DNA of 47,946 nt from Spirogloea muscicola (Eukaryota; Streptophyta; Zygnematophyceae; Spirogloeales; Spirogloeaceae). The position numbers were made by a program, and so were the translations under genes. The stretch covers positions 703,864-751,809 of the forward strand of contig WELB01000048.1 of NCBI GenBank assembly GCA_009602725.1. Reading direction: 5' to 3'. The notes under the pieces are model-generated. The model worked only from the letters and a program-made list of their open reading frames with translations. It was not told the DNA's origin and ran no database searches. Numbering within the stretch: the first letter of the stretch is position 1; every line of letters begins with the position of its first letter. This document shows, piece after piece, positions 8,042 through 17,775 of the stretch.

Positions 8042-9614
8042 ATGGCCTGCTCGTCGCTGGCGAAGCCGAGGCCAGCGAGCGAGCTCAGGCCAGCCATGCC
8101 CGCCCCTCCCGCCGCTCCCCGAGCTTCGCCGCCGGCACCGGAGGCCCTCGAGGAGGCCTTCGTGGCCTGCCTGGACGCCGCCGACCGGCTGCTGGCCTCC
8201 AGGGAGGCCCTCTCCCGGGCTCTGCAGGCGGTGCGCTCCTTCCCATCTCCGCTGCCCTCCCGCGCTCGATGCCGCCGCGCCGTCTACGCGCAAGCAGCAA
8301 TAGTCCCACTCGAGTCAGCTTCCTGTCGCAGGGCTGGTTCGACCTTGCTCGAGCCCGCTACTCCATGGGGCCGTCCAGCATTGGGCGGCTGCAATACAAC
8401 GCTTCCCCCTCGCTCGCGCCTCCTGCAACGACTGTCGGCTTGGGTGAGCAAGGGCATGATAGCCTCGCCAGAGCGCCGACAAAGAGCGCTGTGACAGTGC
8501 AGCACGGTCGAGCTCGGCCCAGGACTCGCAAGTCATCCGCGCTTGGCCGATGGATGCCTTGCTTGCCTTCAGGACTCCACCTGGACTAAGCGGCACGGCT
8601 GCTTTTGCAGCTGCCGCTGCCGATGACGGCGTGCCTCGGCTGATACTTCAGGCACGTCAGGCAGGACAGGGGGAACAGGCGGCGGGCAAGCCGCCTTTGG
8701 TCATAGCTCCTGGCAGCCCTCCATCTGCAGCAGCAGCTTCTGGCAGCCCTGAATTGGACGACCTTGTGTCATCAATCAGCCTGGCAGCCAGCCCCTGTAT
8801 GGAGGAAAGAGCCACACCTTCCACAAAGGTCAGGTGGTTCTGTGACTGGCCTGCAGCTCCTGGGTGGACTCGTGATGCCATGTATCATGCTGTGATTGAC
8901 AATTCTGCAGCTTCTGGATGGTCCTGCACACCCCGTTAATCAGGCTGTGATGGACTGCATCCAGGCTATTCCACCTTGAACCCTTGTTGTTTCAATGACG
9001 ATGCCACTTTTGATGGCGGCAGTCAGTTGACAAGCTTAGCGGGGATGCTCTACGCTGGTTTGGGACCCTAGTGTCGCCTCACTTACGGGCGGCCTCAGTT
9101 TCTTTCCAAGAAGGTCGAGCTTGCAAGGTCACTCATTGCTTGTTTGACATGGTTGCAATTCGTACGTACAACTCAGTGCAAGCCCTTATGAGTGCTTCCA
9201 TTGCTTGCCCTCTTCTTTTAGTTTCTAATTCCTGGCTTGCTAATGAGTTACTTTCTCAGCCAAGCCAGTAAAGAACATGGATTGTGATCTGCTGACATGA
9301 GCCTCTGACTGCAGCCCTCCAGATTGCAGTGGAGGTGGCCAACACACAATCAGAAGTTGATCACTCGCGCACTCGTTACTTAGAGCTTAAGGTGAGAAAC
9401 TGCACTCTCCCTTCCACTGCTAAACAGGGTTGCTATTTGTCCTATTGGTGGTTGACATACTTAGATGTTACTCCGTGCTCAGAGTGGCACCGCATGGAGG
9501 TCCAAGGGAGCAACAATACAAACCCTCTCTGACAACAACAATAACAAGAGCGACGTTATGGCTCCTGAGCCAAAGCTCAAAACTCAGGACCTTGCGAGGA
9601 GCGCAAGCCCGTGA
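8042..9614 (+). CDS. VMA22: VMA22/CCDC115-like V-ATPase assembly factor, 6 exons
   Basis: Vma22/CCDC115 helps assemble the membrane sector of the vacuolar proton pump. Exons: 8,042-8,230, 8,332-8,443, 8,611-8,828, 9,023-9,113, 9,315-9,391 and 9,483-9,614; 819 nt, 272 residues. All introns are GT-AG and phases agree. Diagnostic motifs are GWFDLARARYSMG followed by IGRLQY (exon 2) and LRWFGTLVSPHLRAA (exon 4). Then comes a heptad-like helix with VEVANTQSEVDHSRTRYLEL (exon 5). Exon 1 is Ala/Pro-rich then helical; a second in-frame ATG at 8,096 would give 254 residues and is as likely. Exon 3 is a low-complexity linker that makes it longer than human CCDC115 (~180 aa). The last exon (acceptor at 9,481-9,482) is the least certain; without it translation runs to a stop at 9,532. 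Convergent with eIF2B beta. Confidence 0.82.
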
Positions 9615-9900
9615 CTAGCAAAAATTTGTCAATCGATATGCCTGTGTACATCACTTCAAGTAGATGTGTACATTAGCTGCAAAGCTCTGCTTGTTTTGAC
9701 AAACATTCAGCAGGCCAAAGAATGGAAATCATTCTGTTGTCGACCTGTTCCCCCAGTTTGGCGCTACACAGAGGCCCACTTCCTCCAAAGAGTGATGAGC
9801 AATCTGCTCCAAACTTGTGGCAAAGCAGGCGCTTAGTAGGTACGTCTGTCCGCAACAGGGGGGAGCGAAACAATGGCCAATTCGGGCCATCCAATGGCCA
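9615..9900. other. Intergenic region between convergent genes
   Basis: A spacer of 286 bp holding both 3' UTRs. It is AT-richer than its surroundings and contains no repeat of the LINE or LTR families. I see no obvious polyadenylation signal: no TGTAA in either expected position. Confidence 0.6.
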
Positions 9901-12394
9901 CTATATTGTCAAGTCCTCGGGGCTGTAATACTCTTGCACCAGTCTGTACATGTAAGATGGATTGTGACCTCCACTGCAACATTACAGGCAACCAATTACT
10001 GACAATTCCATTCTGTTGCTCAACCGCAGTCAGAAATACTGGATCTTGTATTGGCCGAGGAGGCTCATTGGCACAAGCACGCACTGTGCAAAGCTGCTAC
10101 AGTCACAAGCAGTGGCATGGGAGCTAGAATGTCTTACGTGTCTGTTATGAAGAGAGAGATGAGATGTGGAGGAATATAGTCAAAGGCTGGATTCAGCACA
10201 TGTGCAGGAGGAGGGCCAGGAGCACCCGCCAAACATGTAGCGTACTCGCCCACAGACAAGATGGCAGCAGGCGACTTGAGCTCGTTCAATTGCGACGGAT
10301 GATTCTGTGGGAACAGGGGGCACAGCTGCCCAGAACCAAAGAAGCAGTGTCACGCACATGCAGAAGGGTGTGCATCATTAGTGAGTCCAAGCCCTATATC
10401 ATGCTGCGAGTCATGGAGCTCCTGACCTTGAAGACAGCAGCGAGCACAACAAAGGGTACAGCATGTCTTTGAGCAGCCAAGGCCGTCATGTGCAACCCCA
10501 CAGGCGCTATGACGCCTCCGTCAGCCATCACAGCGTGCGCTGCAACAATAACCTGCCACATCCTGCTGGTCAAGTCCAACCCAATGTGCTACAACAGGCA
10601 TTAGCTAATGTTACATCCATAACAGCTGCCTAATGTATCTCAGCGAGCTGACAGCACGAGCCTTACCATATTGATGCGGGCCATCATGGCAAATATTGCC
10701 GAGTCAGTTATCGATGTCGTCTGAACCCCCACTGCTGCGAGCTCCTTCGCAAGAATTTGTCCATCATATCTGAGTGTTGAAATAGAAGTAATACATCAAG
10801 TAGGTCCAAGTACAGGCACAGACATCTGACAAGAAAGTGTGGAGTATCTGACATGTCGAGGGTGTCAATCGAACCTCGGAGCACCTTCTGCCACAACCAC
10901 CTGGAATAAGCGCTTCTTCTTTGCCTCTTTGAAGAATTTCAAGAGAGTAGGGGACCGACCCACCGTTAGTATAACTTCACTGCACAGCAACATCCAGAGC
11001 TTTCTGTGAGTATAACACTAACACCGCCTTAAGATTCCACAATGAAGCCAAACCCCTGAACCCGCAAGTTGTGTACAGTGGGGGCCTTTCGCTAGACGCA
11101 TTCCCGCGAGATGACCACCTCCGTCCAGGAGGAGGCGATGCTTACTTTTGGTGGATGTGCTCCAGGGCCTGGTCCGCCACCTGGGACGAGTAATTGTTGA
11201 TCTCGTCGAGTAACTCGTTCACCCCCTCAATGACATTGTGCTTCAATCTCCAGCTCCAAGAATGCTTGCCTTTACCAACTGTTGTGAGCCAATGGGGGTC
11301 ACTATATTAGCAGGGAGATGACACTGACCCCTGACTGCCCTTAAGGTCAGACGTCACCGGACACAGGTAGTGCTAGACAGCAGCCCTTCACTACACAAGC
11401 TTATGTGTTTCCTCCATTTGAAGCTGCAGCATGGACGTGATGACACAACACCCGAGAACAACAGTGTAGCTTCTTGAACGCAGCTGGGATGATGGGTTGC
11501 AGACAGGCAATGAAGAGCGAGGATTACGCTTGCTCTTGACCTCCGACTCCATCGGACTGGCATAGTCCTGGACACTGCCAGCTTCCTGCCTCAACCTGGT
11601 GGCACGCTCCACTGGGAGCTCCAGCAGATTGGACAGAGAAGGGGCACGGAGTGCGTTTATGTTGGAGGCAGCTGCAGATTGTGCGGCGCTTCCGTGCTGG
11701 CGGCTCAGCAGATCAATTGCTCCATTGGCCTCCGAGCTCTGGCCAGACACGGGGGCAGCTACAGCGGCGCTGGCCTCAGCGAGAAGAGCCACATCCTCTT
11801 CGCGGATAATGTGCAGGACGCGCCTGACGATGTTGCCCACTGCCAGCTCTGATCGCAGCAGGCCTCGCGGCAACGATGGGTCAGTAGCGAGCAAAGGATG
11901 GCGCAAGCCAGCTGGGCGAGGCGCAAAGGCGAGGCGCCCACCGGTGGGGTTGGCGGCAGTGAGGAGGCGGCCGACGGCCCGGACGGCGTCAAGGAGCGCG
12001 GGGGCGGCGGGGCCGGCAGCGGGCATGCGGTGCTGCGAGATGACTTGCCGCAGCAGCTCGGCGGTGGGCCGGGCGCTGTGGATGGACCCTTCCACCTGCC
12101 TGCAGGCGAGCAGCGGAAGCGGCTGCTGACACTCTGAGGCGGCTGCGATGGCCAGCCAAGTGCATACAGAGGAGGCTGTGGAGTGCCGTGTAGTGGGCCG
12201 CAGGCTGGCCTGGTCAGGCCGTCTCGGTGGCTCAGCCCCGGGTGACTGGTTAGGCGCCAGAGAGAGAGGAGAGGAGGGCAAGAGCCGCGGCCCTCTCTGC
12301 GCGTCTCCGCTCCTCGCCCTGTGCTCTCCGCGTCTCACCTGCGGCGGAGGCGGGCGGCCAGGTCGGCGACGAGGGCGGGCAGCGCGTCGGCCAT
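9901..12394 (-). CDS. EIF2B2: Translation initiation factor eIF2B subunit beta, 9 exons, complete
   Basis: eIF2B is the cytosolic exchange factor that reloads eIF2 with GTP; beta belongs to its regulatory core with alpha and delta. Minus-strand exons: 12,394-12,339, 12,099-11,942, 11,848-11,528, 11,278-11,146, 10,979-10,875, 10,769-10,667, 10,552-10,427, 10,325-10,138 and 9,973-9,901. That is 1,263 nt and 420 residues, close to plant homologues. All junctions are GT-AG and phases agree throughout. Signature segments are ELLRQVISQHRM, TELAVGNIVRRVLHIIREED, LKHNVIEGVNELLDEI, VVVAEGAPRYDGQILAKELA, AHAVMADGGVIAPVG, QRHAVPFVVLAAVFKLCPLF, FDYIPPHLISLFITDTGGHN and PSYMYRLVQEYYS. These follow the family order from N to C terminus, and the Rossmann-like C-terminal half is complete. 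An unconserved Ala/Ser-rich linker sits in exon 3. A minus-strand LINE tail begins about 80 bp upstream of the ATG. Confidence 0.95.
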
Positions 12395-12469
12395 GCGGGG
12401 CGGCCCGGCGAGGGCAGGCGCGGAGCTTGGGGAGCCTGGGAGCGGAGGCGCTGGGGGACTTCAGGGAGA

Positions 12470-12670
12470 AAGAGCTCGCCCATTGAGGATAGGGGCTGGA
12501 ACAGCCAGCCCAAAAAAGAATGGACAAAGTACGAGAAGGGAGCCAGGGGAAGCGCTAAGAAAAACAAGCACAAGAAGACTCAAAGCAGCTACGAATGACT
12601 CAGTAGTTCCTGCTGAGCAGCCGCAGATCAGAGATGCTAGGGTCCTGGAAGTGGGTCCCCTGGACAGGGC
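12470..12670 (-). mobile_element. LINE 3' end and tail, just upstream of eIF2B beta
   Basis: On the minus strand it reads GTHFQDPSISDLRLLSRNY with a stop, then the 3' UTR. The hairpin is at 12,492-12,511 (GGGCTGGCTGTTCCAGCCCC), followed by an ATGGGCGAGC box and a CTTTCTC end near 12,470. Same sense as eIF2B beta. It is an inverted partner of the copy at 7,735-7,945, so the two host genes sit between inverted LINE ends about 4.5 kb apart. Confidence 0.8.
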
Positions 12671-12695
12671 CAGAGGCCGCAGCTAGGGCTCTTCC

Positions 12696-12776
12696 GGCCC
12701 CTCTGAACCTTTGTGAATTCTTTTTGGGCTGGCTTTTCGCAGCCCTTGCCCCCATTGGGAGTGCCACTTCTTCTTC
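12696..12776 (+). repeat. 81-bp LINE tail, exact copy of 5,626-5,706
   Basis: A tail-only insertion beginning GGCCCCTCTGAACC and ending TTCTTCTTC, with hairpin GGGCTGGCTTTTCGCAGCCC. No ORF precedes it. The exact match to the copy 7 kb upstream implies a recent origin or gene conversion. Confidence 0.75.
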
Positions 12777-13012
12777 TAGGCTTCAATGCTGCCGGCTCCC
12801 TTGGGACCCACTTCCAGGACCCTAGCCTCTCTGATTTGCGGCTGCTTAGCAGGGGTTACTGAGTAATTTGTAGCTGCTTTCTTTCTTTGTGTGCTTTGGT
12901 TTCTTAGCGCTTCCTCTGGCTTCCTCTGGCCCCCTTCTCGTTCTTTGTTCATTCTTTTTTGGGCTGGCTTGTCCAGCCCCTATCCTCGATGGGCGAGCCC
13001 TTTCTTTCTTCT
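12777..13012 (+). mobile_element. LINE 3' end and tail
   Basis: It encodes FNAAGSLGTHFQDP and SLSDLRLLSRGY with TGA at 12,860-12,862. The N-terminal part joins FNAAGS directly to LGTHFQ, so the block between is deleted. Tail hairpin at 12,961-12,979, box GATGGGCGAGCCC, end TTTCTTTCTT. Confidence 0.75.
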
Positions 13013-13332
13013 CGCAGGTCTTTCGGATGAGGCTGGCGGTCTCGCTGCAGCGCTCTTTGGCTCATGCGGTCCACGCGCGGGCTGGCCGTGCTATGGCTGC
13101 TGCTTCCGGGTCTCGGCAAAGTGCCGCTTCTCCTGCTCCGAGTTACTCTGATCTGCTGTTGCTCACACGTGGATACTGAGCAGCCATCTGCATCTCCTAT
13201 CTCCCTCTGCACCATCTTGCACTTTGTAGTGTAGTCCTTTTTCAGCACCTCTTTCTTTGGCTTTGAACATTGTCCATTCTTTTTGGGTTGGCTTTGCCAG
13301 CCCCTCTTCTCAATGGGCGAGCACCTTCTTCT
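13013..13332 (+). mobile_element. LINE 3' end and tail
   Basis: It begins abruptly at QVFRMRLAVSLQRSLAHA, continues GRAMAAASGSRQSAAS and ends YSDLLLLTRGY with TGA at 13,177-13,179. The 3' UTR carries a hairpin (GGGTTGGCTTTGCCAGCCC) and the ATGGGCGAGC box near 13,310, ending in CTTCTTCTC. The 5' truncation falls a few bases after the tail of the preceding copy, so the copies are stacked in tandem. Confidence 0.8.
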
Positions 13333-13606
13333 CTCTTCTTCCGGCACGAAGGTGCAGCGCACGGGCCATGGACCTCTGCAGCGAGACGGCCAAGCGCATG
13401 CGATACACTTGCGCCAGCGACCCGGCTGCAGGAAAGTCTACCGGCTCACCATGGAAGCGACGGGCGATTGCGTGGCGGGCGAGCTGCTTAAGTAGCTCAA
13501 GCCACCGAGCGCCCAGTGCCCCATGGATGTCAATTGCCAACGGGAAGAACTCGTTGGGGCAGGCCGACTTCAACGCCGCTGGCTCGCTTGCGCAGGTGTT
13601 CCGCAC
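13333..13606 (-). mobile_element. LINE C-terminal fragment, minus strand
   Basis: The frame contains FFPLAIDIHGALGARWLELL, KQLARHAIARRFHGEPVDF and AAGSLAQVYRMRLAVSLQRS, ending in MARALHLRAG before running into unrelated sequence. It meets a plus-strand LINE fragment head to head at about 13,555. Confidence 0.75.
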
Positions 13607-13795
13607 TACGGCTGCTGCATCTGGGTCTAGGCGGAGTGCCTCTTCCCAGCTGCGAGTTACTCGGACTCGCTGCTGCTCACTCTGGGTACCGACCTTCCAT
13701 CCGCATGCAGCCTCTGGCTTTCGTCAGGGAAACTGCTTTCCAGCTGCTGGTCTTTCGAGCTCCTCACTCGTGGTTACCAAGTGATGGGCGAGCAC
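13552..13795 (+). mobile_element. Two short LINE C-terminal pieces
   Basis: Piece one (13,560-13,690) has ADFNAAGSLAQVFR, then skips to TAAASGSRRSASS and a degenerate ending (SYSDSLLLTLG in another frame). Piece two (13,700-13,784) reads QPLAFVRETAFQLL in one frame and ASGFRQGNCFPAAG in another, ending with a mutated stop region. A tail box TGATGGGCGAGCACATTCT follows at about 13,780. Both are degenerate. Confidence 0.6.
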
Positions 13796-13839
13796 ATTCT
13801 ACCAAGTGATCCATCCCACACAAGCTCTGAGACAGCGCG

Positions 13840-14015
13840 TTTGGCCCCCTTTGGACCTTGTCAATACTTCTCGGGCTGGCTGTTCACAGCCCTTGCCCTC
13901 TGGGAGAGCCACTTCTTCGCATGCGCCTGTCCGCATTACAACAGCTCTTCCAATTTTAAGGCAATGGCTGGGAAAGACAAGCCCAAGAAGAATGGACAAG
14001 GTCTAAAGAGCCCTC
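13840..14015. repeat. LINE tail (+) followed by antisense tail (-)
   Basis: A plus tail at 13,840-13,922 (GGACCTTGTCAATACTTCT, GGGCTGGCTGTTCACAGCCC, GGGAGAGCCACTTCTTC). An antisense tail follows at about 13,930-14,010 (GGAAAGACAAGCCCAAGAAG AATGGACAAGGTC when read on the plus strand, split by a hairpin-like core). Confidence 0.6.
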
Positions 14016-14264
14016 CAGCAGTTCATCAGTCTAATTTAGCAGCAGGTGATGTACGTATATTAATGTCTTTGCCTTCGTACTTGGCACACTCAGGCCCTAC
14101 ATCACTCAATACACATGCCAATCCTCCAACGGTCCTTGGCTCACGCCTTGCATCTGCGTGCTGGCCTTGCTCTAGCTAAGCCTTCGGCTTTCTTCAATGG
14201 GATACAATCTTTCTGCTGACGGGATCGCTAAGCTCCCACTCGCTGTAGTCTCTAACATAGCTGT
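14016..14264. other. No recognised feature
   Basis: About 250 bp without a convincing coding frame or a recognised repeat. Confidence 0.5.
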
Positions 14265-14370
14265 GTGGTTTTGGCCCCTTCGTACTCGGTCGATTCTATT
14301 CGGGCTGGCTGTTCTTCTTTCTTTTTCACAGCCCTTGCCCCATGGGGAGAGCCACCATCTTCGCGCTCGG
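14265..14370 (+). repeat. LINE 3' tail with enlarged hairpin loop
   Basis: The stem GGGCTG/CAGCCC is kept, but the loop is expanded by a TTCTTTC-rich stretch (14,301-14,338). Box GGGGAGAGCCACC follows. The conserved stem despite the changed loop supports a structural role. Confidence 0.6.
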
Positions 14371-14384
14371 GTCGTCGCGGCCGG

Positions 14385-14585
14385 GGCGCGTTAGTGTTGG
14401 GACCCACTTCCAGGAGCCCAGCATCTTTGATCTGCGGCTGCTTAGCAGGGGTTACTGAGTGTCTCGTAGCAGCTTTGTTTCTGTTACTTAGCGCTTCCCC
14501 TGGCCCCCTTCTCGTACTCTGTTCATTCTTTTTCGGGCTGGTTGTTCCAGCCCCTATTCTCAATGGGCGAGCACTTTCTTCTCTA
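14385..14585 (+). mobile_element. LINE 3' end and tail
   Basis: It encodes GTHFQEPSIFDLRLLSRGY with TGA at 14,456-14,458. The 3' UTR has hairpin GGGCTGGTTGTTCCAGCCC at 14,535-14,553, an ATGGGCGAGC box and a CTTTCTTCTC end. Closest to the copies at 7,735, 12,470 (minus) and 12,777. Confidence 0.8.
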
Positions 14586-14589
14586 GTGT

Positions 14590-14728
14590 TGGGCCTCCGC
14601 ACTCGCGATTCACCAGCGTGCTGGTCGTGCATTAGCCCAGGCTAGTGGCTTCCGTGGTGGTGGTTTGGCTCCTCGGTATAGCTTGTCAGATATGCATGTG
14701 CTCACTCGGGCATATTAGTGTCCCCCCT
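14590..14728 (+). mobile_element. LINE C-terminal end, another subfamily
   Basis: The frame reads LAIHQRAGRALAQASGFRGG, then YSLSDMHVLTRAY and TAG. No hairpin tail follows; the dispersed repeat R1 begins a few bases later. It lies about 490 bp upstream of the hydrolase start, in the same orientation. Confidence 0.65.
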
Positions 14729-14738
14729 AGCCAGCTCA

Positions 14739-14823
14739 TTACCCAGTTAACAGGACATTTGTAAGGCTAGAATTGGCCTCCTTTTCTTCTTTTTTCAATT
14801 TCATGCGCACCGCGCGCCTTCTC
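14739..14823. repeat. Dispersed repeat R1, copy 2
   Basis: Counterpart of 524-598, longer by a TTCTTCTTTT-type expansion. Flanks are unrelated to those of copy 1. It directly precedes the probable upstream region of the hydrolase gene. Confidence 0.6.
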
Positions 14824-15212
14824 TCTGGGCCGAGTCCATGACGCGCGACCCCGCGGAGCCGGGCAGCTGTCGCGATCCCCCGAACCCCGGCTCCGTCCAG
14901 CTTGCATGCACTGCTCGATTCCACACCCTCGGGCGTCGAATAGGAGAGACCCTGTCAATGTGTCTGAAGTTCCGGAACGCGCAGACTACGAGTCTACTCA
15001 TTTCTCTATGACCTCTGCGGATGGACGATCAACAGGCTCCATACGACATATACAGACGAAACACCATGTGTGCTCGTTCCATTCTTCACAGCTGTCGACC
15101 CCTCTATCACTCCTTCAAAACGTTCTCGCATCCCTCGGGCCCCTCCGCCGTCCGGCATGGCGTCCACCGACGGCCCCCTCGCCACTGCGCGCGCGCCGCG
15201 GCGCCTACCGCA

Positions 15213-17041
15213 ATGCCGCTCGGCTCCCCGCCCGGCCCCTCTCCTCCTGCCTGCGAGCGCGTGGACGGCGCCGAGCTCGTCCACAGCTGGCTTCATCGTG
15301 GACCAGTCTCCTTGCACTATGTCGAGGGTGGCGACCTCGCTCGCCGACCGGTGAGCCGCCGAGCTCCAGCTCAATGCGCCCTGCCCTGTGCAACTCTGCC
15401 TTACGCTGCGAGCTCTCGACGACAGACTGCAGGCAAGGCCTCCCTGCCCACCACTTCCGAGTACAGAAGTGCTCAGCAGCCTGACTATGCTGCTATAGCT
15501 TGGAGACGCACCGCCATGTCAGACAACTATTCTGTCTCGCACGGCAGCCACGAGATTCACGTGCTTGACGCTCATGCAGGTCGTCTTCCTCCACGGCTTC
15601 CCCGAATACTGGTACAGCTGGCGCCGCCAGCTTGCACCCTTGGCGCTGGCTGGACTCCATGTCGTCGGTCTGGACTTGAGGGGCTACAACCTGTCTTCTC
15701 AGATTCCCGGAATCTGCAACTACAGCCAGAAGCAGCTGACGGACGACCTCGCGGCAGTCATAGCAGTCACATCTTCGAGGACAACCGCGTTGGCTGTGGT
15801 GCGTTGTCAGCCGTGCCAGACCCACCTGGCCCCCATAAAACGTCTGCCTGACTTGCCGCTGTGCAGCAAGCTTGCTGTGGCCGTGCTGTTACGCCCTACA
15901 CATGCGTGATCCCAGGTGGGCCATGGATGGGGAGCTTTGGTTGCTTGGGCTTTTGCAATGGATCACCCTGACAAGCTACAGAAGTTGATTGTGCTCAATG
16001 GACCGCACCCGAAAGTGCTTAAAGACGCCCTTTCGCTTTGGCGAACCCCTATCAAAGCCTTACGATACTGGTATTGGTGTATGTTCCCGCTCTTCTGTAG
16101 CTTGCTTACCTCGTGCTCGGCTCGTTCATGACTTGTATACAACTTCTGAGCATCCCTCTTGCACTTAGTGCTGCTGCGCTACTTTTAGTTAGGTGGAGTA
16201 GAGCACCATAAGACAGATGACATTGCCCTTCAACCTGGACATGTTCAGCAAATAGGACTCGGGGAGCTTAGCTTGACTGATTGATGCCTTGCTGTGCCGC
16301 TCATTAACAACCTTAAGAGTGTAATGACCTATGCTTTTTCAGATGTCTTCCAGATTCCAAGCATTCCTGAGATACTCATAACCCTCAATAGGTAAGCTCT
16401 TGTTCAAGCTACTGGATGTGACCTCGCAGACTCTCAACCTTGTCCAACGATGTCAGGGGTCAGCAAAAGATTTCTTGTATGTTGTCTTTATGCATTCTGG
16501 GTCGCCAAGTTAATGATTGAATCACGCTTGTGCTGCTATTCGGAAGTGAATCTCCCTTGCTATTGCTCTCGACCTTCACTTGTGAGGTTGGTGTATCGAT
16601 CAGTAGCCAGGACTTCGTGCTGCTTGGTGCATGTACACATCGAATGGTCTTTCTTATGGCACAGATACAAGAAGCTGCGACATCGTTATGAGCGAGAACC
16701 TCTTCAAAGGCTTTCTGAGGAGGACGTCGACAAGTAGATTGCTTCAAGTCAAATTCTACCATTGAGCTATCATTGTTATGCAACTTTAGGACGACTTACT
16801 AACAAACTTGACATCTTCCAGGCATGTGGAAGCCTTCAGTGTACCAGGAGCTTTGTGTTGTTCGATCAACTATCATAGAGCATTCTTCAAAGGACTCTGG
16901 TTTCAAGAGCCCAATGTACAAATATGTATTCCTGTACTATTCCTCTGGGGAGACAAGGATAAATATGCTACTGCTGACATGACGGCAACTCCGACGAAAT
17001 TGGTACCTCATCAACAAGTATTCCACTTTCCGCAGGTTTGA
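15213..17041 (+). CDS. Epoxide-hydrolase-like alpha/beta hydrolase; nucleophile replaced, 3' end not found
   Basis: Resembles EPHX3/4- and plant-type epoxide hydrolases. Exons: 15,213-15,350, 15,580-15,798, 15,916-16,078, 16,343-16,391, 16,665-16,733 and 16,822-17,035; all GT-AG and phase-consistent, 284 codons. Motifs: LHYVEGGD; oxyanion-hole VVFLHGFPEYWYSW; GLDLRGYN; nucleophile elbow VVGHGWGALVAW; NGPHPKVL; cap segment QIPSIPEI; SEEDVDKHVEAFSVPGAL with a cap Tyr in SINYHRA; charge-relay Asp in LFLWGDKDKY. The family elbow is GHDWG; here the nucleophile Asp is Gly (codon GGA). The final ~35 residues with the catalytic His were not found. If intron 6 is not removed, translation stops at 17,039-17,041. 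A weak CSHHF string near 17,200 is the only His candidate. So either a recent pseudogene or a non-hydrolytic derivative. An upstream in-frame ATG at 15,066 is less likely. Confidence 0.8.
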
Positions 17042-17689
17042 TAGCCTCCTACTTAACAGTCCCATCCTCTTATCTCAGTGTAGTATCTGTCAAGGCAATG
17101 TCTTTATATGCCCAGTAGCTTGACTATTGTGCTTTGGCTTTGAGCTTTGCTCTCCATCGTCCTCCCTTATGCATGTGTCAATTGCAAGGTAAAGTTATGT
17201 AGCCACCACTTTCTTAACACAAGCTCGTTTGAGTGCTCTTCGGTGCATGACTCGCTAAGCCTGATGATAATGCATCACAAATTACGCATGGATGAAGCAG
17301 TGACCAATTGCTTCACTTATGAAGGGCCGTCTCTTTGCGCTCGTGCAGCTTACATACTGGTTGATGTGGGATGATTTCAAGACTATCAATTCTCACATAC
17401 ATGATTTTGTACTGTCATGAACACTTGTAATTACCTTTTGCTTGCCTAAATCTTTGTGACCTTTTTATACATGCTTGTTAGTAGTGAGCCCCTGTTGTAT
17501 TCCTCGTATAGTAGCTGCCTTTTGGGATCGTGCATTTTGTCAAGTAACAATGTTGCAAATGCAAGTCATTCTTTAGTTTTACAACATCGAGGAATTGCAA
17601 GCCAGAGGCAGTGACAGATGGTGCTAACGGATGTGCATATAGGTGGTTGCTGACGTTGACACAACAACATATCCTGTAGACCTATATGG
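17042..17689 (+). other. Downstream of the hydrolase; no exon recognised
   Basis: AT-richer host-like sequence. A frame from 17,147 to 17,374 contains SHHFLNTSS, but I cannot align it with the C terminus of the hydrolase family. No LINE or LTR sequence is present here. Confidence 0.45.
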
Positions 17690-17775
17690 GTCTATAGACT
17701 ATTCTATCTGGGCTGGCCATTCACAGCGGCCGCCCCCTAATTGGAAGAGCTCACTTATCTTTTCTTCTTCTATAT
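17690..17775 (+). repeat. LINE 3' tail only
   Basis: TATTCTATCTGGGCTGGCCA followed by TTCACAGCGG, AATTGGAAGAGCTCAC and a CTTTTCTTCTTC end. The hairpin is partly decayed. GGAAGAGC-type subfamily. Confidence 0.6.

Noticed and set aside
8050-8300. Minus-strand Arg/Gly-rich frames opposite VMA22 exon 1
   Set aside because: Shadows of a GC-rich coding exon; the plus-strand exon splices in phase to conserved VMA22 motifs.
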